Shown here in pieces: positions 1 through 8,966 of a DNA stretch of 27,669 bases. The first letter of the stretch is position 1. Each line of letters opens with the position of its first letter. Made by a program: the position numbers and the translations under genes. The notes under the pieces were generated by a model. That model did no database searches. It saw nothing but the letters and a program-made list of their open reading frames with translations, and was not told the origin of the DNA. Origin of the DNA: Chara braunii (lineage: Eukaryota > Streptophyta > Charophyceae > Charales > Characeae); the NCBI GenBank assembly GCA_003427395.1, contig BFEA01000108.1:628935-656603 (forward strand), in the 5' to 3' direction.

Positions 1-37
1 ACACACACACACACACATACACACACACACACACACA

Positions 38-74
<37 letters not shown>
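1..74. repeat. (CA)n dinucleotide microsatellite
   Basis: An almost pure AC/CA run opens the window, with single interruptions near 18 and 39. The repeat probably continues beyond the window's left edge. No gene is visible from here to about 230. Confidence 0.97.
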
Positions 75-76
<2 letters not shown>

Positions 77-230
77 GTAGTGTGGTAGTGTATATTTTCA
101 TGTTGTAGGGATAGATTCATTCAATTTTTTTTAATTTTTTTTTAATTTTTTTTTCCCCTTTGCTCATCCTATCGAGGGAAGTAGCATGAGGTAAGCCTCA
201 TGATTGAAGACTTACCTGTTCTCTCTCATC

Positions 231-306
231 CTCGTCGTCGCCGTTGTTACCGTCGTCGTCGTTGTCGTCGTTAGTCGTCGCCGTCGTTAGTCGTCGTCGT
301 CGTCAT
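231..306. repeat. Degenerate (GTC)n trinucleotide tract
   Basis: A run of GTC/CGT triplets with GCC, GTT and TTA variants. It is followed by pyrimidine-rich sequence to about 370. No convincing ORF uses it, so it is annotated only as low-complexity DNA. Confidence 0.85.
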
Positions 307-604
307 CACCACTTCCTCTCGTTCTCTCTCTCCTCCTCCTTCTCCTTCTTTTCATTCTTCTTCTCCCTCTAAATGATAAGGTTCAATGAACTTTCCACAA
401 CACCCCAGCAGCAACCCGCCGAGATCACTGCGATCCAAACACTTCACCAAACCATTCAATTAGTAGGAGCGACGGAGGTGTGTACAAAGGGCAGGGACGT
501 AACCAGCGCGAGCTGATGACTCGCGCTTACTAGGCATTCCTCATTCAAGATCGATAATTACAACAATCTACCCCGTCGCGTTGAACCTCCTTCCCTCCTC
601 CCTC

Positions 605-623
605 TTTTTTTTTTTTTTTTTTT
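605..623. repeat. Poly(T) run
   Basis: Nineteen consecutive T. Read on the minus strand it is a poly(A) run lying downstream of the dispersed repeat at 691-743. That could be the A-tail of a retroposed sequence, but no target-site duplication was found. The stretch 307-604 shows no gene. Confidence 0.7.
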
Positions 624-690
624 CTTAGAACAACCCGATCGGATGCTAGGTGCGCTGATAAGAGCAGACACATCTAGCACCGTCGGGGAG

Positions 691-743
691 GCTCCATCTA
701 TTGGTGGGGAGCAGCACCTGCTGGAAATCGGGTCCAATGTCCC
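691..743 (-). repeat. Dispersed repeat, copy A
   Basis: This 53-base block matches the reverse complement of 3961-4013 at about 48 of 53 positions. Both copies, read in the 3961 orientation, are followed by an A-rich run (here the T run at 605-623). This suggests a retroposed 3' end or another interspersed family. Similarity ends sharply at the GGGAC edge. Confidence 0.7.
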
Positions 744-802
744 TTGGAAACATCCTTTGGGACAGTGATTGTTGGGCATATGGCCATCATAGTTCTTGCT
801 CC

Positions 803-891
803 AGAGCATCCTTCTCTCCCCCAAGGCTGCATATGTCACCCTTCCCAATTGTAGAGCTCCTGCTTCCCATTGGCCTAGCCCCACCCAGGAT
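803..891. repeat. 89-bp duplicated segment, copy 1 (probable artefact)
   Basis: Identical to 922-1010, with the adapter scar 892-925 between and overlapping the two copies. The identical copies on either side of a synthetic sequence indicate the same genomic stretch assembled twice. Confidence 0.9.
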
Positions 892-925
892 CTGTCTCTT
901 ATACACATCTAGATGTGTATAAGAG
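892..925. other. Tn5/Nextera junction-adapter sequence left in assembly
   Basis: Positions 892-910 read CTGTCTCTTATACACATCT, the 19-base Tn5 mosaic end used in Nextera libraries. They are followed at once by the inverted end, 911-925, AGATGTGTATAAGAG. The last four bases of the expected second end are missing. This back-to-back arrangement is the circularisation junction of Nextera mate-pair libraries. It is not host sequence, and ORFs running through it here are spurious. Confidence 0.95.
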
Positions 926-1010
926 CATCCTTCTCTCCCCCAAGGCTGCATATGTCACCCTTCCCAATTGTAGAGCTCCTGCTTCCCATTGGCCTAGCCC
1001 CACCCAGGAT
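922..1010. repeat. 89-bp duplicated segment, copy 2
   Basis: Identical to 803-891. The shared AGAG at 922-925 belongs to both the adapter and the genomic copy, so the join was made at a four-base microhomology. Sequence after 1010 is probably the true continuation of 891. Confidence 0.9.
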
Positions 1011-1289
1011 GGTGTCCGCCGCGCTACAATGGCTACGGAAGTTCTACGGGCAATGGCTGAACTCCCACCCTCGGCGACCGCAGCCCCCTTATTTTAGAAT
1101 CGTAAACCCGCAAGTAGCTTTCCAAAAAAACAGTATGTCCATTACGGGCCCAGTGCTGTATAATGGGATGGAACGCACAACAACACAACACAGGACAATA
1201 GGAAGTCGTTATCATTGGAGCACCCCTATCGAAGCAAGGCAGCCCTGTGCTGCAGCCCTTGTATTGGATGTTGCTGTGTGCCTACCCTT

Positions 1290-1425
1290 CAAAACCCTTG
1301 AAGACCCTATATCCTCTCTAAGGCCATGGGTAAAACCAGACATCCTCATATCCAAAAGCCCTTGAAGACCTTGCACCCTCTCTGAAACCATGAAGGGGTA
1401 AACAATGCACAGCCAGACACAACCC
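1290..1425. repeat. Diverged tandem duplication of about 65 bp
   Basis: Two successive blocks contain CCCTTGAAGACC, then CCTCTCT, then CCATG, then GGTAAA, and then a CAGACA element. They begin near 1292 and 1353. They have drifted by substitutions and small indels. No coding signal is associated, and the stretch 1011-1600 has no supported gene. Confidence 0.6.
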
Positions 1426-1590
1426 ATCCCTGATTCCAGCAGCCGCTCAATTTATCGCTGGCGCCTCCCCGTCGCTTCCACTTCGGGACGTTTCGAAACA
1501 CACCCCAAAACATGTCGAAAACCCTCCGGTATCCCCGAATCCTGCTTCTTCCTGCCGAGGTCGCAAGTGCTTTGCTGCAACAATTCTATC

Positions 1591-1668
1591 AGGGAGGGGG
1601 GGGGTTATGAAAGGGGGGGCTAGTTGGGGAGGAGAACAAAGGACGGGGGGGGGAGGCTGTGAAGGGGA
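1591..1668 (+). other. G-rich block with quadruplex potential
   Basis: Several runs of four to nine G on the plus strand are separated by loops of about six to twelve bases. Some loops exceed the usual seven-base limit, so folding as a G-quadruplex is possible but not typical. Confidence 0.5.
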
Positions 1669-1782
1669 CGAAGAAATGAGACAGCAGTTTGTAGGCCCAG
1701 GCATTTTCGTCCTGCCTCCAGTGTTTCCAGCATATCTGTGAATCGTGGATATCTGCAATCGCTTTCGTCGGTCCCAACTCCT

Positions 1783-2090
1783 CCTCCTCCCTCTTCTTCT
1801 TCTTCTTCTTCTTCTTCTCCTTTGTCTACTTCCTTCTTCTACTTCTCCTCTCCTCCTTGCGCACCCATTTCTTAGATCCCCTGCACGCGCATTCCCGCAT
1901 GCTTTACTTCCACTTGCACAGTTCCTTTTCTTCCTCCGCGCGGTCCTTCCCTTCCTTCGTGCGATTTCTCCTCTTCCCTGCGCGATTCTCTGTGATTCTC
2001 TTCTTCCTCCGCGTTGTTCTCCTCTTCCTCCGCACGATTCTCTTCTTCCTCCGAGCATTCTCCTTCCGCTCACCGCTTTTCCGCTTCACG
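1783..2090. repeat. (CTT)n tract and 21-bp pyrimidine minisatellite
   Basis: A CTT run near 1794-1819 leads into pyrimidine-rich DNA. From about 1920, blocks of the form CGCGNTTCTCCTCTTCCTC recur with a period near 21 bp, clearest at 2009-2050. Long ORFs on both strands here (up to 208 codons on minus) are low-complexity by-products: one direction is nearly all Ser/Leu/Phe, the other Arg/Glu. Confidence 0.75.
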
Positions 2091-2336
2091 CCGGACTCTC
2101 CACTTCGCGACTCCATCTCCATCCCGTTCATTGTCTCCTTCATACTCTCCGCGCGTCTCGCATTCTTCTGCGCACTTCTTTCCCGCTCCGCGGTACTACC
2201 TCTGTCGGCTCTGCAATGGTGAGTCGAGATGCCCCGGTAGGATTCCCGAGTTTTCAACCGCGAGCTAATCGAGTAGCCCTGACTCGAACAAATCCATCCT
2301 CAATAGTAGGGTAGATTCGTTTGAGTAACTTCGTGG

Positions 2337-2466
2337 AAATTTTGTTTCGTAAAATGAAAAAGGACAAAATTAAAGAAAGAAAAAAAAATAAAATAGAATA
2401 AAGGGAATAAAGGTAAGTAGGGAAAATAAATAAAGAAGGAGAAAAAAAAAAAAAAAAAAAAAAAAA
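2337..2466. repeat. A-rich tract ending in poly(A)
   Basis: AT-rich, purine-biased sequence ending in a run of more than twenty A at about 2442-2466. It directly abuts the SINE-like block on the right, so the run may be that element's tail (poly-T in its own reading direction). Confidence 0.7.
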
Positions 2467-2469
2467 CTG

Positions 2470-2706
2470 CATCTAACTACTAATCCTTCCGTGGAGCCAA
2501 CTGTCGGATCCAAGGCCCATGCTCAACCGACCTCTAACTAACCCCCGACATGGAGGTCACGGGTGCAAGTCTTGCCAGTCATCCGCGGGTGAAACCGAAA
2601 GTAGAGCTCATCGTTAAAAGAGTTAACTTGGGGTCGGGGCAGATTCGATCCTTGCGTATCCAGCTTGACAGTCTGCCCGGAAACCTACTAAGCTAGCTCC
2701 TTCTTC
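2470..2706 (-). mobile_element. tRNA-derived SINE-like element
   Basis: On the minus strand, starting near 2700, the sequence TAGCTTAGTAGG fits the Pol III A-box consensus TRGCNNAGYNGG exactly. About 40 bases later GGATCGAATCT approximates the B box GGTTCGANTCC. CTGTCAA sits between them where a tRNA anticodon loop would be, giving a GTC (Asp-like) triplet. The stems are too imperfect for a functional tRNA, and an unrelated tail of about 170 bases follows, ending at the homopolymer near 2466. That is the plan of a tRNA-derived SINE. No clear target-site duplication was found, and the 5' edge is approximate. It could instead be an isolated tRNA pseudogene. Confidence 0.55.
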
Positions 2707-2709
2707 GAG

Positions 2710-3700
2710 TTGAAGAGGAGCAGCTCTTGTATATGTGTAGGGGTAGGGCTCAGTTCGACCAGTGGTCTAAGCCCAAATCCAAATCTGCACGTGTGTACGC
2801 CTGCCGGGCTGCGTGCCTGTCGGAGTGCTTATTGGCTTGAGTGTGTGTGTGACCTGCGAGGGCACATAGTTGATCGGAAGGCCCGAAGGGCCGGTACTTA
2901 GCCGTGGCCGCGACATTGAGGGTCACGGCGGGGAAAATATTCAAGCGGCGGGAAAAAGAAGCCCGTGGCACTTAGAGTAGTGGAAAAACACTTAAGCAGC
3001 AGGTCGGCCGGTACAACACCTAATAGAGGTAAATGTACCGAGTACTCTAGGTTGAGCAGAGGAAGACAAACATTGACATTTTTAGACGCCTAGTACCAGT
3101 AGGTAGACAAGTACCAGGCCAAGTCTCAGTACGTGTCGTAGATCTACCCTACACAGTTTTAACCCAATCAACCCCTCGACCTTTTCGGTCCGAGGGTATT
3201 ACTACTAATCTTAACCATCACAACGCGCGTCATAACAACGAGCGGGCATATTCTCGAGATCTTCTCACCGATTTGCCTCGGCCTCAATGGTCGAGGAAAT
3301 CGTTTCCAAAGTGTCATGCGAAAACGCGAACACTTCTAAGTTCATACCAACTCCGTCATGGTAGCCGACGTCGTCACCTGTGTCGAATGCAAAAGCATGG
3401 CCAAATACCCTTGTAAGGGTATTCGATCCGACAACGGGCCGTACGGAGACCTCCCGTACGTCGACACTGGATGCAGGGCAACAAGGGGACAACTAGAAAT
3501 TACCGACTCATCTTCCACGACTGGACCAAGCTAGATGGCTCAATCCCAATTCGACCATGTGATGAATTCTCTGACTTCTTTGGCCCCCGCGCAAATAACC
3601 TAGTAGGAATAGATTGGTATGGGGGAGAGAGATGGGAAGGAAGGGACAAGGAATAGAGGACAGGTGCCCACCCTGGGGGGCTATTCCGGGACAAAAGGAC
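2710..3700. other. Stretch without a supportable gene
   Basis: The longest frames are 63-75 codons and none resembles a known family. A minus-strand frame at 3265-3492 reads plausibly, but its plus-strand counterpart is also nearly open, so it is not called. Small perfect hairpins occur, for example GACC/GGTC nested in GGGCT/AGCCC at 2744-2772, and CGTACGG/CCGTACG near 3441-3460. Confidence 0.5.
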
Positions 3701-3960
3701 TGATGTACATATGGGGAAAGGGTTTAAAGTTTATTAAGATACAAATAAATGAGGTGGTAAAGATTCTTGGGTAAAAGGTAGTTGGGAGAGGGAGGAACTA
3801 GTCCCTCAGCACTAGGTATCTGGCGCCTGGTACAGGGCGAAAAGGTTTTTCCTTTTTCTCAACAACCTGCACAGTAAACCCTCTGGAGGCCAGAGTAATC
3901 AATGCTTGTATATTTTTCTCAGTTATCTTCCCTGACATTTTCCTGAATCATTCTATATAA

Positions 3961-4036
3961 GGGACGCTGGACCCGTTTTCCAGTAGGTGATGCTCCCCAC
4001 CAATAGATGGAGCTTCTATTTAAAAAAAAAAAAAAA
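3961..4036 (+). repeat. Dispersed repeat, copy B, with A-run
   Basis: Positions 3961-4013 are the inverted counterpart of 691-743, about 90% identical over 53 bases. A short AT spacer and an A-run to about 4037 follow. A weaker echo of its GGGAC-(N)-GGACCCG-TTTCC edge occurs at 4692-4712. The nearby A-runs suggest retroposed copies. Confidence 0.65.
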
Positions 4037-4039
4037 AGG

Positions 4040-4401
4040 CTAGGTTACCAGTCGTCCGATGGCCGGACGTCTCGGCCGGACATCTCCCCCAACCGTCCGG
4101 TAGGGGGGTTGTACGGGATCCCGGACAACCACTTTTTGAAATTAAAAAAATAATAATAATAAAAAAAAAATGAAAGTGTTGCGCATGCCATAGAGATCCC
4201 CCATTAAAAAAATCAGAATTTTCTGAGCATTTGGTGATAGGGTGCTATTTGGGGTGGGAGGGGGGGGTACGAGGGGTTTTGGTGGGGATAGGAGGGGTAT
4301 AAGTGGGGATTAGAAACTTTGAAGATTTTTATCTTTTTTTCTACTAGCTCAAATGAGCCAAAATTTTGGTGGCATACACCTTATGCAAGGTAGAAGCCAC
4401 A

Positions 4402-4432
<31 letters not shown>

Positions 4433-4536
4433 GCGCTAGGTCGGACAACCCTTGTCCGATCCGACGTCCGACCAGACGTCCGGTCGGACATCCCGGACGG
4501 TCAGGGGGGTCCCGGGCGTCCAGAAAAACAACCTAG
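4040..4536. mobile_element. Candidate small non-autonomous DNA transposon
   Basis: The ends are short inverted repeats, CTAGGTT at 4040 and AACCTAG closing at 4536. Inside each end lies a cluster of GTCCG/CGGAC motifs in both orientations (4050-4130 and 4440-4520), like subterminal transposase-binding arrays of hAT or CACTA-type elements. The centre is AT-rich and has no ORF. Both flanks are A-rich (AAAAAAGG and AAAAAAAG), so a near-matching 8-bp target-site duplication cannot be told from the homopolymer. The element therefore rests on symmetry alone. Confidence 0.5.
4251..4277 (+). other. Canonical G-quadruplex motif
   Basis: Four or more runs of at least three G separated by loops of one to five bases, with further GGGG runs to about 4316. 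It lies in the interior of the candidate element at 4040-4536. Confidence 0.55.
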
Positions 4537-5636
4537 AAAAAAAGTGATCCGGCCACCCAGGGGAGCCATGGCAGGTCACTCGTGGATTTCGTCTAGGGTT
4601 CAAAAGTAGGAATACTGGTCGTGAGTACATTTGTGGAATGTAATTGTGCTGCAGGGTGTAAGCTTCAAAAAGTGATTTAACTGTTAGGCTTGGGACACCG
4701 GACCCGGTTTCCATTTGTAGCCGAGGCTGGGTAGTGGCCCAAGATACTTCCGGGTCGAACTGTGAGGTCCCCGGCCTCTTCCTTTCGTTTTGTAATGAAA
4801 TTTCAACTTTCTAAAAAAAAAGGAAAGCGACATGATCCAAAAGCATTCTGGGAGGGATCAGCTCTCCACGGCCCGCGTAGTTCTGCAAAGGACTGCCCCT
4901 TCTGACCTGTAGTCGTGCCCCCTTTCCCCTGGGGCTGCATACCTCGGGTTGCAGCCCAGACCGTACTACAACTCCGTCCTCAATGAGTAGAACCAGTCCC
5001 TGCTGGTACACATTGAAAGTGCAGCGTCCTTGTATACCAGTTGAAGTTTTGGAGGGGGCCCGTACTAGTGGTTTAAGGGTGTAAACGTCTTAAAATTTCC
5101 AAGTCCCCCCCCCCCCCCCCCTAAAAAGCCTACCGGGTAGGGTGTTGTAGAGGCCAAGGACCGGACCCGCGGTGATTGCTGGCAGCGGCAGCCAATGGTT
5201 GTCTTGACAGGATAGGCCACCTACCTTCCCTATCCCCACGTTTACACTCCTAGCGCACCCCTTGTCCCTACTATCTACCTCAGTGTGACCAGCACTCAGG
5301 ACCATCGCCCTATCAGTATCGAGGGCAACTTGGACCAGACAACAGCGACAAGCACCAAGGTCGGGCCAACCCCCCATCCCTAGTGGAAGCGGAAGCGGAT
5401 GAACCTTGATGTACGAGAACTTCGGACGCCAAGCTCTTGCAATCTTCTACAGGCGCAATTTTGAGAGTCTACCCAGCAGGAGTGCCTAAGCAAGGCAAGT
5501 CGGCCCCCACGGACACATCCTACCGTCCTTCCCCTAACTTACCCAACGCTAGGCGGAACTCAGACTAGCCAGAGCCTATGTGACACCCTAGGCCGCGGGC
5601 CCGCAACCGAGTTTGCGCGTGGCCTCACCAAGGCCA
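4537..5636. other. Stretch without a supportable gene; C17 run at 5105-5121
   Basis: Frames reach 95 codons on the minus strand but are unrecognised and cross the poly(C) run. The homopolymer at 5105-5121 is a likely length-error site. Nothing else stands out. Confidence 0.5.
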
Positions 5637-5676
5637 GGCGGGGGCGCGCGCGGAAAAACGGCGCGCGTGCCCCGCC
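5637..5676. other. Very GC-rich hairpin
   Basis: GGCGGGG plus alternating GC on the left pairs with alternating GC plus CCCCGCC on the right around a GGAAAAACGG loop. About 14 base pairs form, with a small bulge. It lies just upstream of an A/T-rich tract (5710-5810). Function unknown. Confidence 0.6.
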
Positions 5677-5805
5677 TGCGCACGTCGACCACAACCAGTC
5701 TACCACCCTATAAAAAAAAAATAAAAAAAATTGAAACTTTGGGGGGGTCGTTTTGGGTGAGTGACAGAAAAAATTTAAAAAATTGAAAAAAAATAAAAAA
5801 ATAAA

Positions 5806-5832
5806 TATTGATTGATTGACTGTTCTTTTATG

Positions 5833-5873
<41 letters not shown>

Positions 5874-5887
5874 GTTGATTGATTGAC

Positions 5888-5926
<39 letters not shown>

Positions 5927-5932
5927 CTGGTG
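5806..5932. repeat. (ATTG)n tetranucleotide microsatellite
   Basis: About 25 ATTG units with scattered GGTTG, ACTG and CTG variants. Minus-strand frames through it encode Asn-Gln-Ser-Ile repeats in all three phases and should not be annotated as proteins. The same motif, reversed, ends the window. Confidence 0.95.
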
Positions 5933-6477
5933 GGGGAGGAGTCCTCCCTCCCCTCCCTCCGGCACACGTTGTCGAAGGGCGCGGTGTCCCGGCCTTCCTC
6001 GGCGTACCAAGTTCCTGCTCTGTGCCTGCGGCCTGTAGGTATGTTCCTGAGTTGCAACCCTTAGTACCTGGGCGGTACCTCGACGTGTACCGGCCCTGTT
6101 GGTCCCTGTGACAAAAGGTGCGCCACAGGGCTTTCCATTGGTCCACGCAGGCTCGGCGCCTTGCTGTACAGCAGAGCACAACCGGCCTGTGGCCGTGGTA
6201 GCCGCCGGGCTCGCCTTGGCACGCGAAAGTAGACAGATCGGCGCAGTCTTTTCTAGTGCCCGCTGAATGTTTTTTTACTTGAGTTATGGGTTAGGTGCAC
6301 TAAAACAGGTTGCTGTCGGAAAGGGAAAATTGAGCAAAGGGGCAGAAGGAAAATGAGAAAATAAAAACAAGAGAAAAGAAAAACAGAAACGCCTGATTGG
6401 CACGCGGATCAGGGCCGTTGCCTTAGTCCGGAGTAATCCAGTGGCAGTTGTACACAGTGTCGTTTGATTTTCCTTTC

Positions 6478-6520
6478 TTTTATTATTATTATTACTATGA
6501 TTATTATTATTAGTATTATC
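6478..6520. repeat. (ATT)n trinucleotide tract
   Basis: A short degenerate TTA/ATT run. The surrounding 5933-6700 contains no supported gene, only low-complexity frames on both strands. Confidence 0.8.
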
Positions 6521-6708
6521 TTGCAATCAGATGCAGATTTTCTTCGGTTCAGGTCACTTCGCGGAAAGGTCAACGGTTCGAGTTCCGAACGTGGCTGCAG
6601 TCTGTGGCCCAGACTGGTCAGGTCTGTCGTTCTCGAGCCGACGGTTAGGAGGCTCGTTCAGGCGCCGCGCGGTAGGACCCCAAAAGAGGGACGACCCGCG
6701 GCCGCATC

Positions 6709-6760
6709 GGTAGGAAGCTTATCACCCCTGAGAGGGGTCATAAGCCCCCTCCTTACCATC
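6709..6760. other. Long imperfect hairpin
   Basis: The core is GCTTAT-C-ACCCCT, loop GAG, AGGGGT-C-ATAAGC (6717-6745): twelve pairs with one C/C mismatch. Outside it, AGG/CCT and GGTA/TACC pair further with small internal loops. It could be a fold-back repeat, a small-RNA precursor or a palindromic end of an element. No repeat copy is seen elsewhere in the window. Confidence 0.6.
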
Positions 6761-7055
6761 GGACACGGGTACCCGATAAGGTTAGCTCGGTGCTGCGTTT
6801 AAAAAAGGGGAGCATGACCTTCAGTATCCCGTTATGGGACCGCAGTGTCGAACCTGCTGTCTTATCGCGAGGGTCTGAGACTGACAAGTGCAAGGCTGGT
6901 TCATGATCGACCGTTGGGTTTCAGGCTCGAGTATTACTTTCTGAAAATGATTTAGTTTTAGTTTATCGCCTCATTTTATTTATTGCTTTATTTTAAAACT
7001 TTTCTTTTTTTAAATTCTTGAATCCGGTAAGATCCGAAAAGGACTAATCGGAATA

Positions 7056-7090
7056 CCTCATTTAGAACGCAGGGAGGCAAGCCTATAAAA
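7056..7090 (+). promoter_or_regulatory. Candidate TATA promoter of the left paralogue
   Basis: TATAAAA lies at 7084-7090. The box CCTCATTTAGAACG lies at 7056-7069, 28 bases upstream. The same 14 bases precede a TATA motif upstream of the inverted homologue at the right (16595-16608). A start near 7115 would leave a leader of about 130 bases containing a short upstream ATG frame at 7188 that ends at TAA 7230. Confidence 0.55.
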
Positions 7091-7244
7091 GGAAGAGGGA
7101 GTCGGAATATCGTCCGCGGCCGACAGCCTGGTAGCACGCAGTCTGTACCGCGGGCTCTGGTGGAGAGAGGCGTGCTATTGGAAGTTGATGGGTTTGTGCT
7201 GTACTGTTTACCGAACGGGTGCTGGCTATTAAGAAAGAGCGGCT

Positions 7245-7769
7245 ATGACATTGCATGGGTACAGGCCCGGGTATTGGTATCACCAGGCCCGGTGGAAACC
7301 CATGTCTGGGGAAGGGCCGTGGATCACAGTCATGCTCAACTACGATGGGGGTGATGAAGTGAGGATGAAGATTAACGTAGAAGGGGCCAGAGAGGTGGAG
7401 ATGCGGACTGATGGAAAACTACAGGACGCGATCACGGAGGCGAAAGATCGTGCGGAGAGGCATTGCAGGAGGGACGGAGTGACAACAAGATTGCAGGTAA
7501 CGGTCTCGTATCATGAGACCGAGACCTCAATGGACACAGCGGACCTGGAACAAGCCCATCTGGATCGGGACTCAGGGGGGGGGAGCGAGATGAGCGAGGC
7601 AGGAGATCGGGAGACGGACCTCAGGTCCTGGAATAGACCAGGCAAGATCGAGAGGTATCACCGAGCCGCGAAGCCGGTGGAAGAGGGACCCGAGGCCAGC
7701 TCTCGACAGCTGACCCCCAGAGGCCGCGGGACGGGTGAGAGGCAGAACAGGGGGAAAAGACAGGTCTGA
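7245..7769 (+). CDS. Uncharacterised charged protein, left member of opposed paralogue pair
   Basis: The ATG at 7245 follows an in-frame TAA at 7230 and opens a 174-codon frame. Residues 1-85 look folded (GEGPWITVMLNY near 22-33, then VRMKINVEGAREVEM and VTTRLQVTVSYHE). Residues about 90-174 are charged and probably disordered. The family is not recognised. Coding status is supported by a homologous reading frame on the opposite strand at 16362-15673. About half of the residues match over LNY...LDRDS, and PVEEGPEASS corresponds to SVEDGPEASS near the end. The homologue's similarity continues past this frame's TGA at 7767 (DDVRE against DNVRE), so this stop may be premature and the gene itself decayed. 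A second stop follows at 7851. A multi-exon gene is also possible. Confidence 0.6.
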   Translation: MTLHGYRPGYWYHQARWKPMSGEGPWITVMLNYDGGDEVRMKINVEGAREVEMRTDGKLQDAITEAKDRAERHCRRDGVTTRLQVTVSYHETETSMDTADLEQAHLDRDSGGGSEMSEAGDRETDLRSWNRPGKIERYHRAAKPVEEGPEASSRQLTPRGRGTGERQNRGKRQV

Positions 7770-8966
7770 GACGACGTGCGGGAGAGAGTGAAAACGGGAC
7801 TGAACCTGAAACGGAGAGAGAGAAGGCGGTCAACGAAAGGGGAGAGGGCGTGAGCGAAAGCGCGGGCAAGCGTGCGGTGTGTGACGAACGTAAAAACCAG
7901 TGGACTGTGCACGATCACAGCGCGTGAGCCTAACGCATTCGTCAGAAAGGTGGAAAAACAAGTGGGCTAGCCGCGGGGAGATAGACAAGCACAGGGGCTT
8001 ATGCATGTGCACGATACACACTTGGCGTCAGCTGTACACTGACGGAGCGAGGTCGAGCGAGCGTTTTTTCAGACTGCTCTTGGGGCAGTCAGTCACCCGA
8101 CACTTACGAGTGCTGAGCTGATGAAGTGTGGCTATGCCATCTAAGGGTAGAGTTGTGATTGGGGGCAGAACGCAGAGAGAGTTCGGGCACTGTAATGAGT
8201 ACGGGGTGACCCGTGCAAAAAGGGGGTGTTGATGTCAACATGGGAGCTATGGAAGGCTTCGACCCTTGCTCTCCTGGCGGACTCCGTCATCTGCACGCAT
8301 AGAAGTGTCTGAGCGAACTGCTGGCCAATGTGCTCCTCATACTGTTATGCTGAGAGGAGACGTGAAGATACGCCTGCATGCATGCTCTGGATAGTTGGCT
8401 CGCCAGGCGGTCCAAGACCATTGCCACTGCCTCCTGGATGAGCAGTCCGTTGAAGAGTCCAACGCACGCGCTCCACAGGGCATGTGTGGAACCAGTGTGA
8501 GAAAGGTCCGCCGCCTCGCGTCAAAAGGGAATTTTGAAACGGACGAAACCAGCGAGAGGGAGGTGTATCTTGCACCTTGAGAACGTTTTCACTTACTGGT
8601 GGGAACATTTGTATTGGCGACTATCTGTCTCGCCCTCATCTTGTGACTTTCAACCTGTAATGGGGACTGCAATCAAGGGTCGTCAACGCGTTTCTTTCAC
8701 GACCATCTTAACCGTGTCCTCAGATAAGATAATAGTCATTGCAAAATAATCCCTTATTATTTCTGCTGATTTTAGTGTTCTGCTTAGTATTCCTTTTCTG
8801 TTTTTTTAGTCCGGCCAAGTAGTGTGAAAGATCGTTATTAACCAATCAAGCTGCCTCATGATAACGAATCAGGCCCTCAGGTAGGCAGTGCAAACGGGTA
8901 AATAATGGGAGGGGGCCGGCGCGTTGAGGCCTAATTTGAGCGCTTAGTGACACTGGAGCTGAACAT
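7770..8966. other. Stretch without a supportable gene
   Basis: Apart from the possible readthrough extension of the preceding ORF to about 7850, frames here are under 90 codons and overlap on both strands without a clear winner. No repeats or RNA genes are evident. Confidence 0.45.

Noticed and set aside
655-680. ATAAGAGCAGACACATCTAG, reminiscent of scrambled adapter sequence
   Set aside because: Only fragments match the mosaic end and in the wrong order; probably chance near the true scar.
558-1365. Frames of 116 and 150 codons around 558-908 (-) and 913-1365 (+)
   Set aside because: Both begin inside the Nextera adapter (the MCIR start is adapter translation), so their starts are artificial and the rest has no family resemblance.
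1447-2314. Frames of 208 codons (-) and 189 codons (+) in the pyrimidine tract
   Set aside because: Low-complexity Arg/Glu or Ser/Leu/Phe translations of a minisatellite, open on both strands.
5560-6181. Minus frames of 117-165 codons rich in Asn-Gln-Ser-Ile
   Set aside because: They are translations of (ATTG)n, open in several phases.
6570-6600. GGTTCGAGTTCC resembling a tRNA B box
   Set aside because: It has an extra base in the box, and no A box or tRNA-like fold was found upstream on the same strand.
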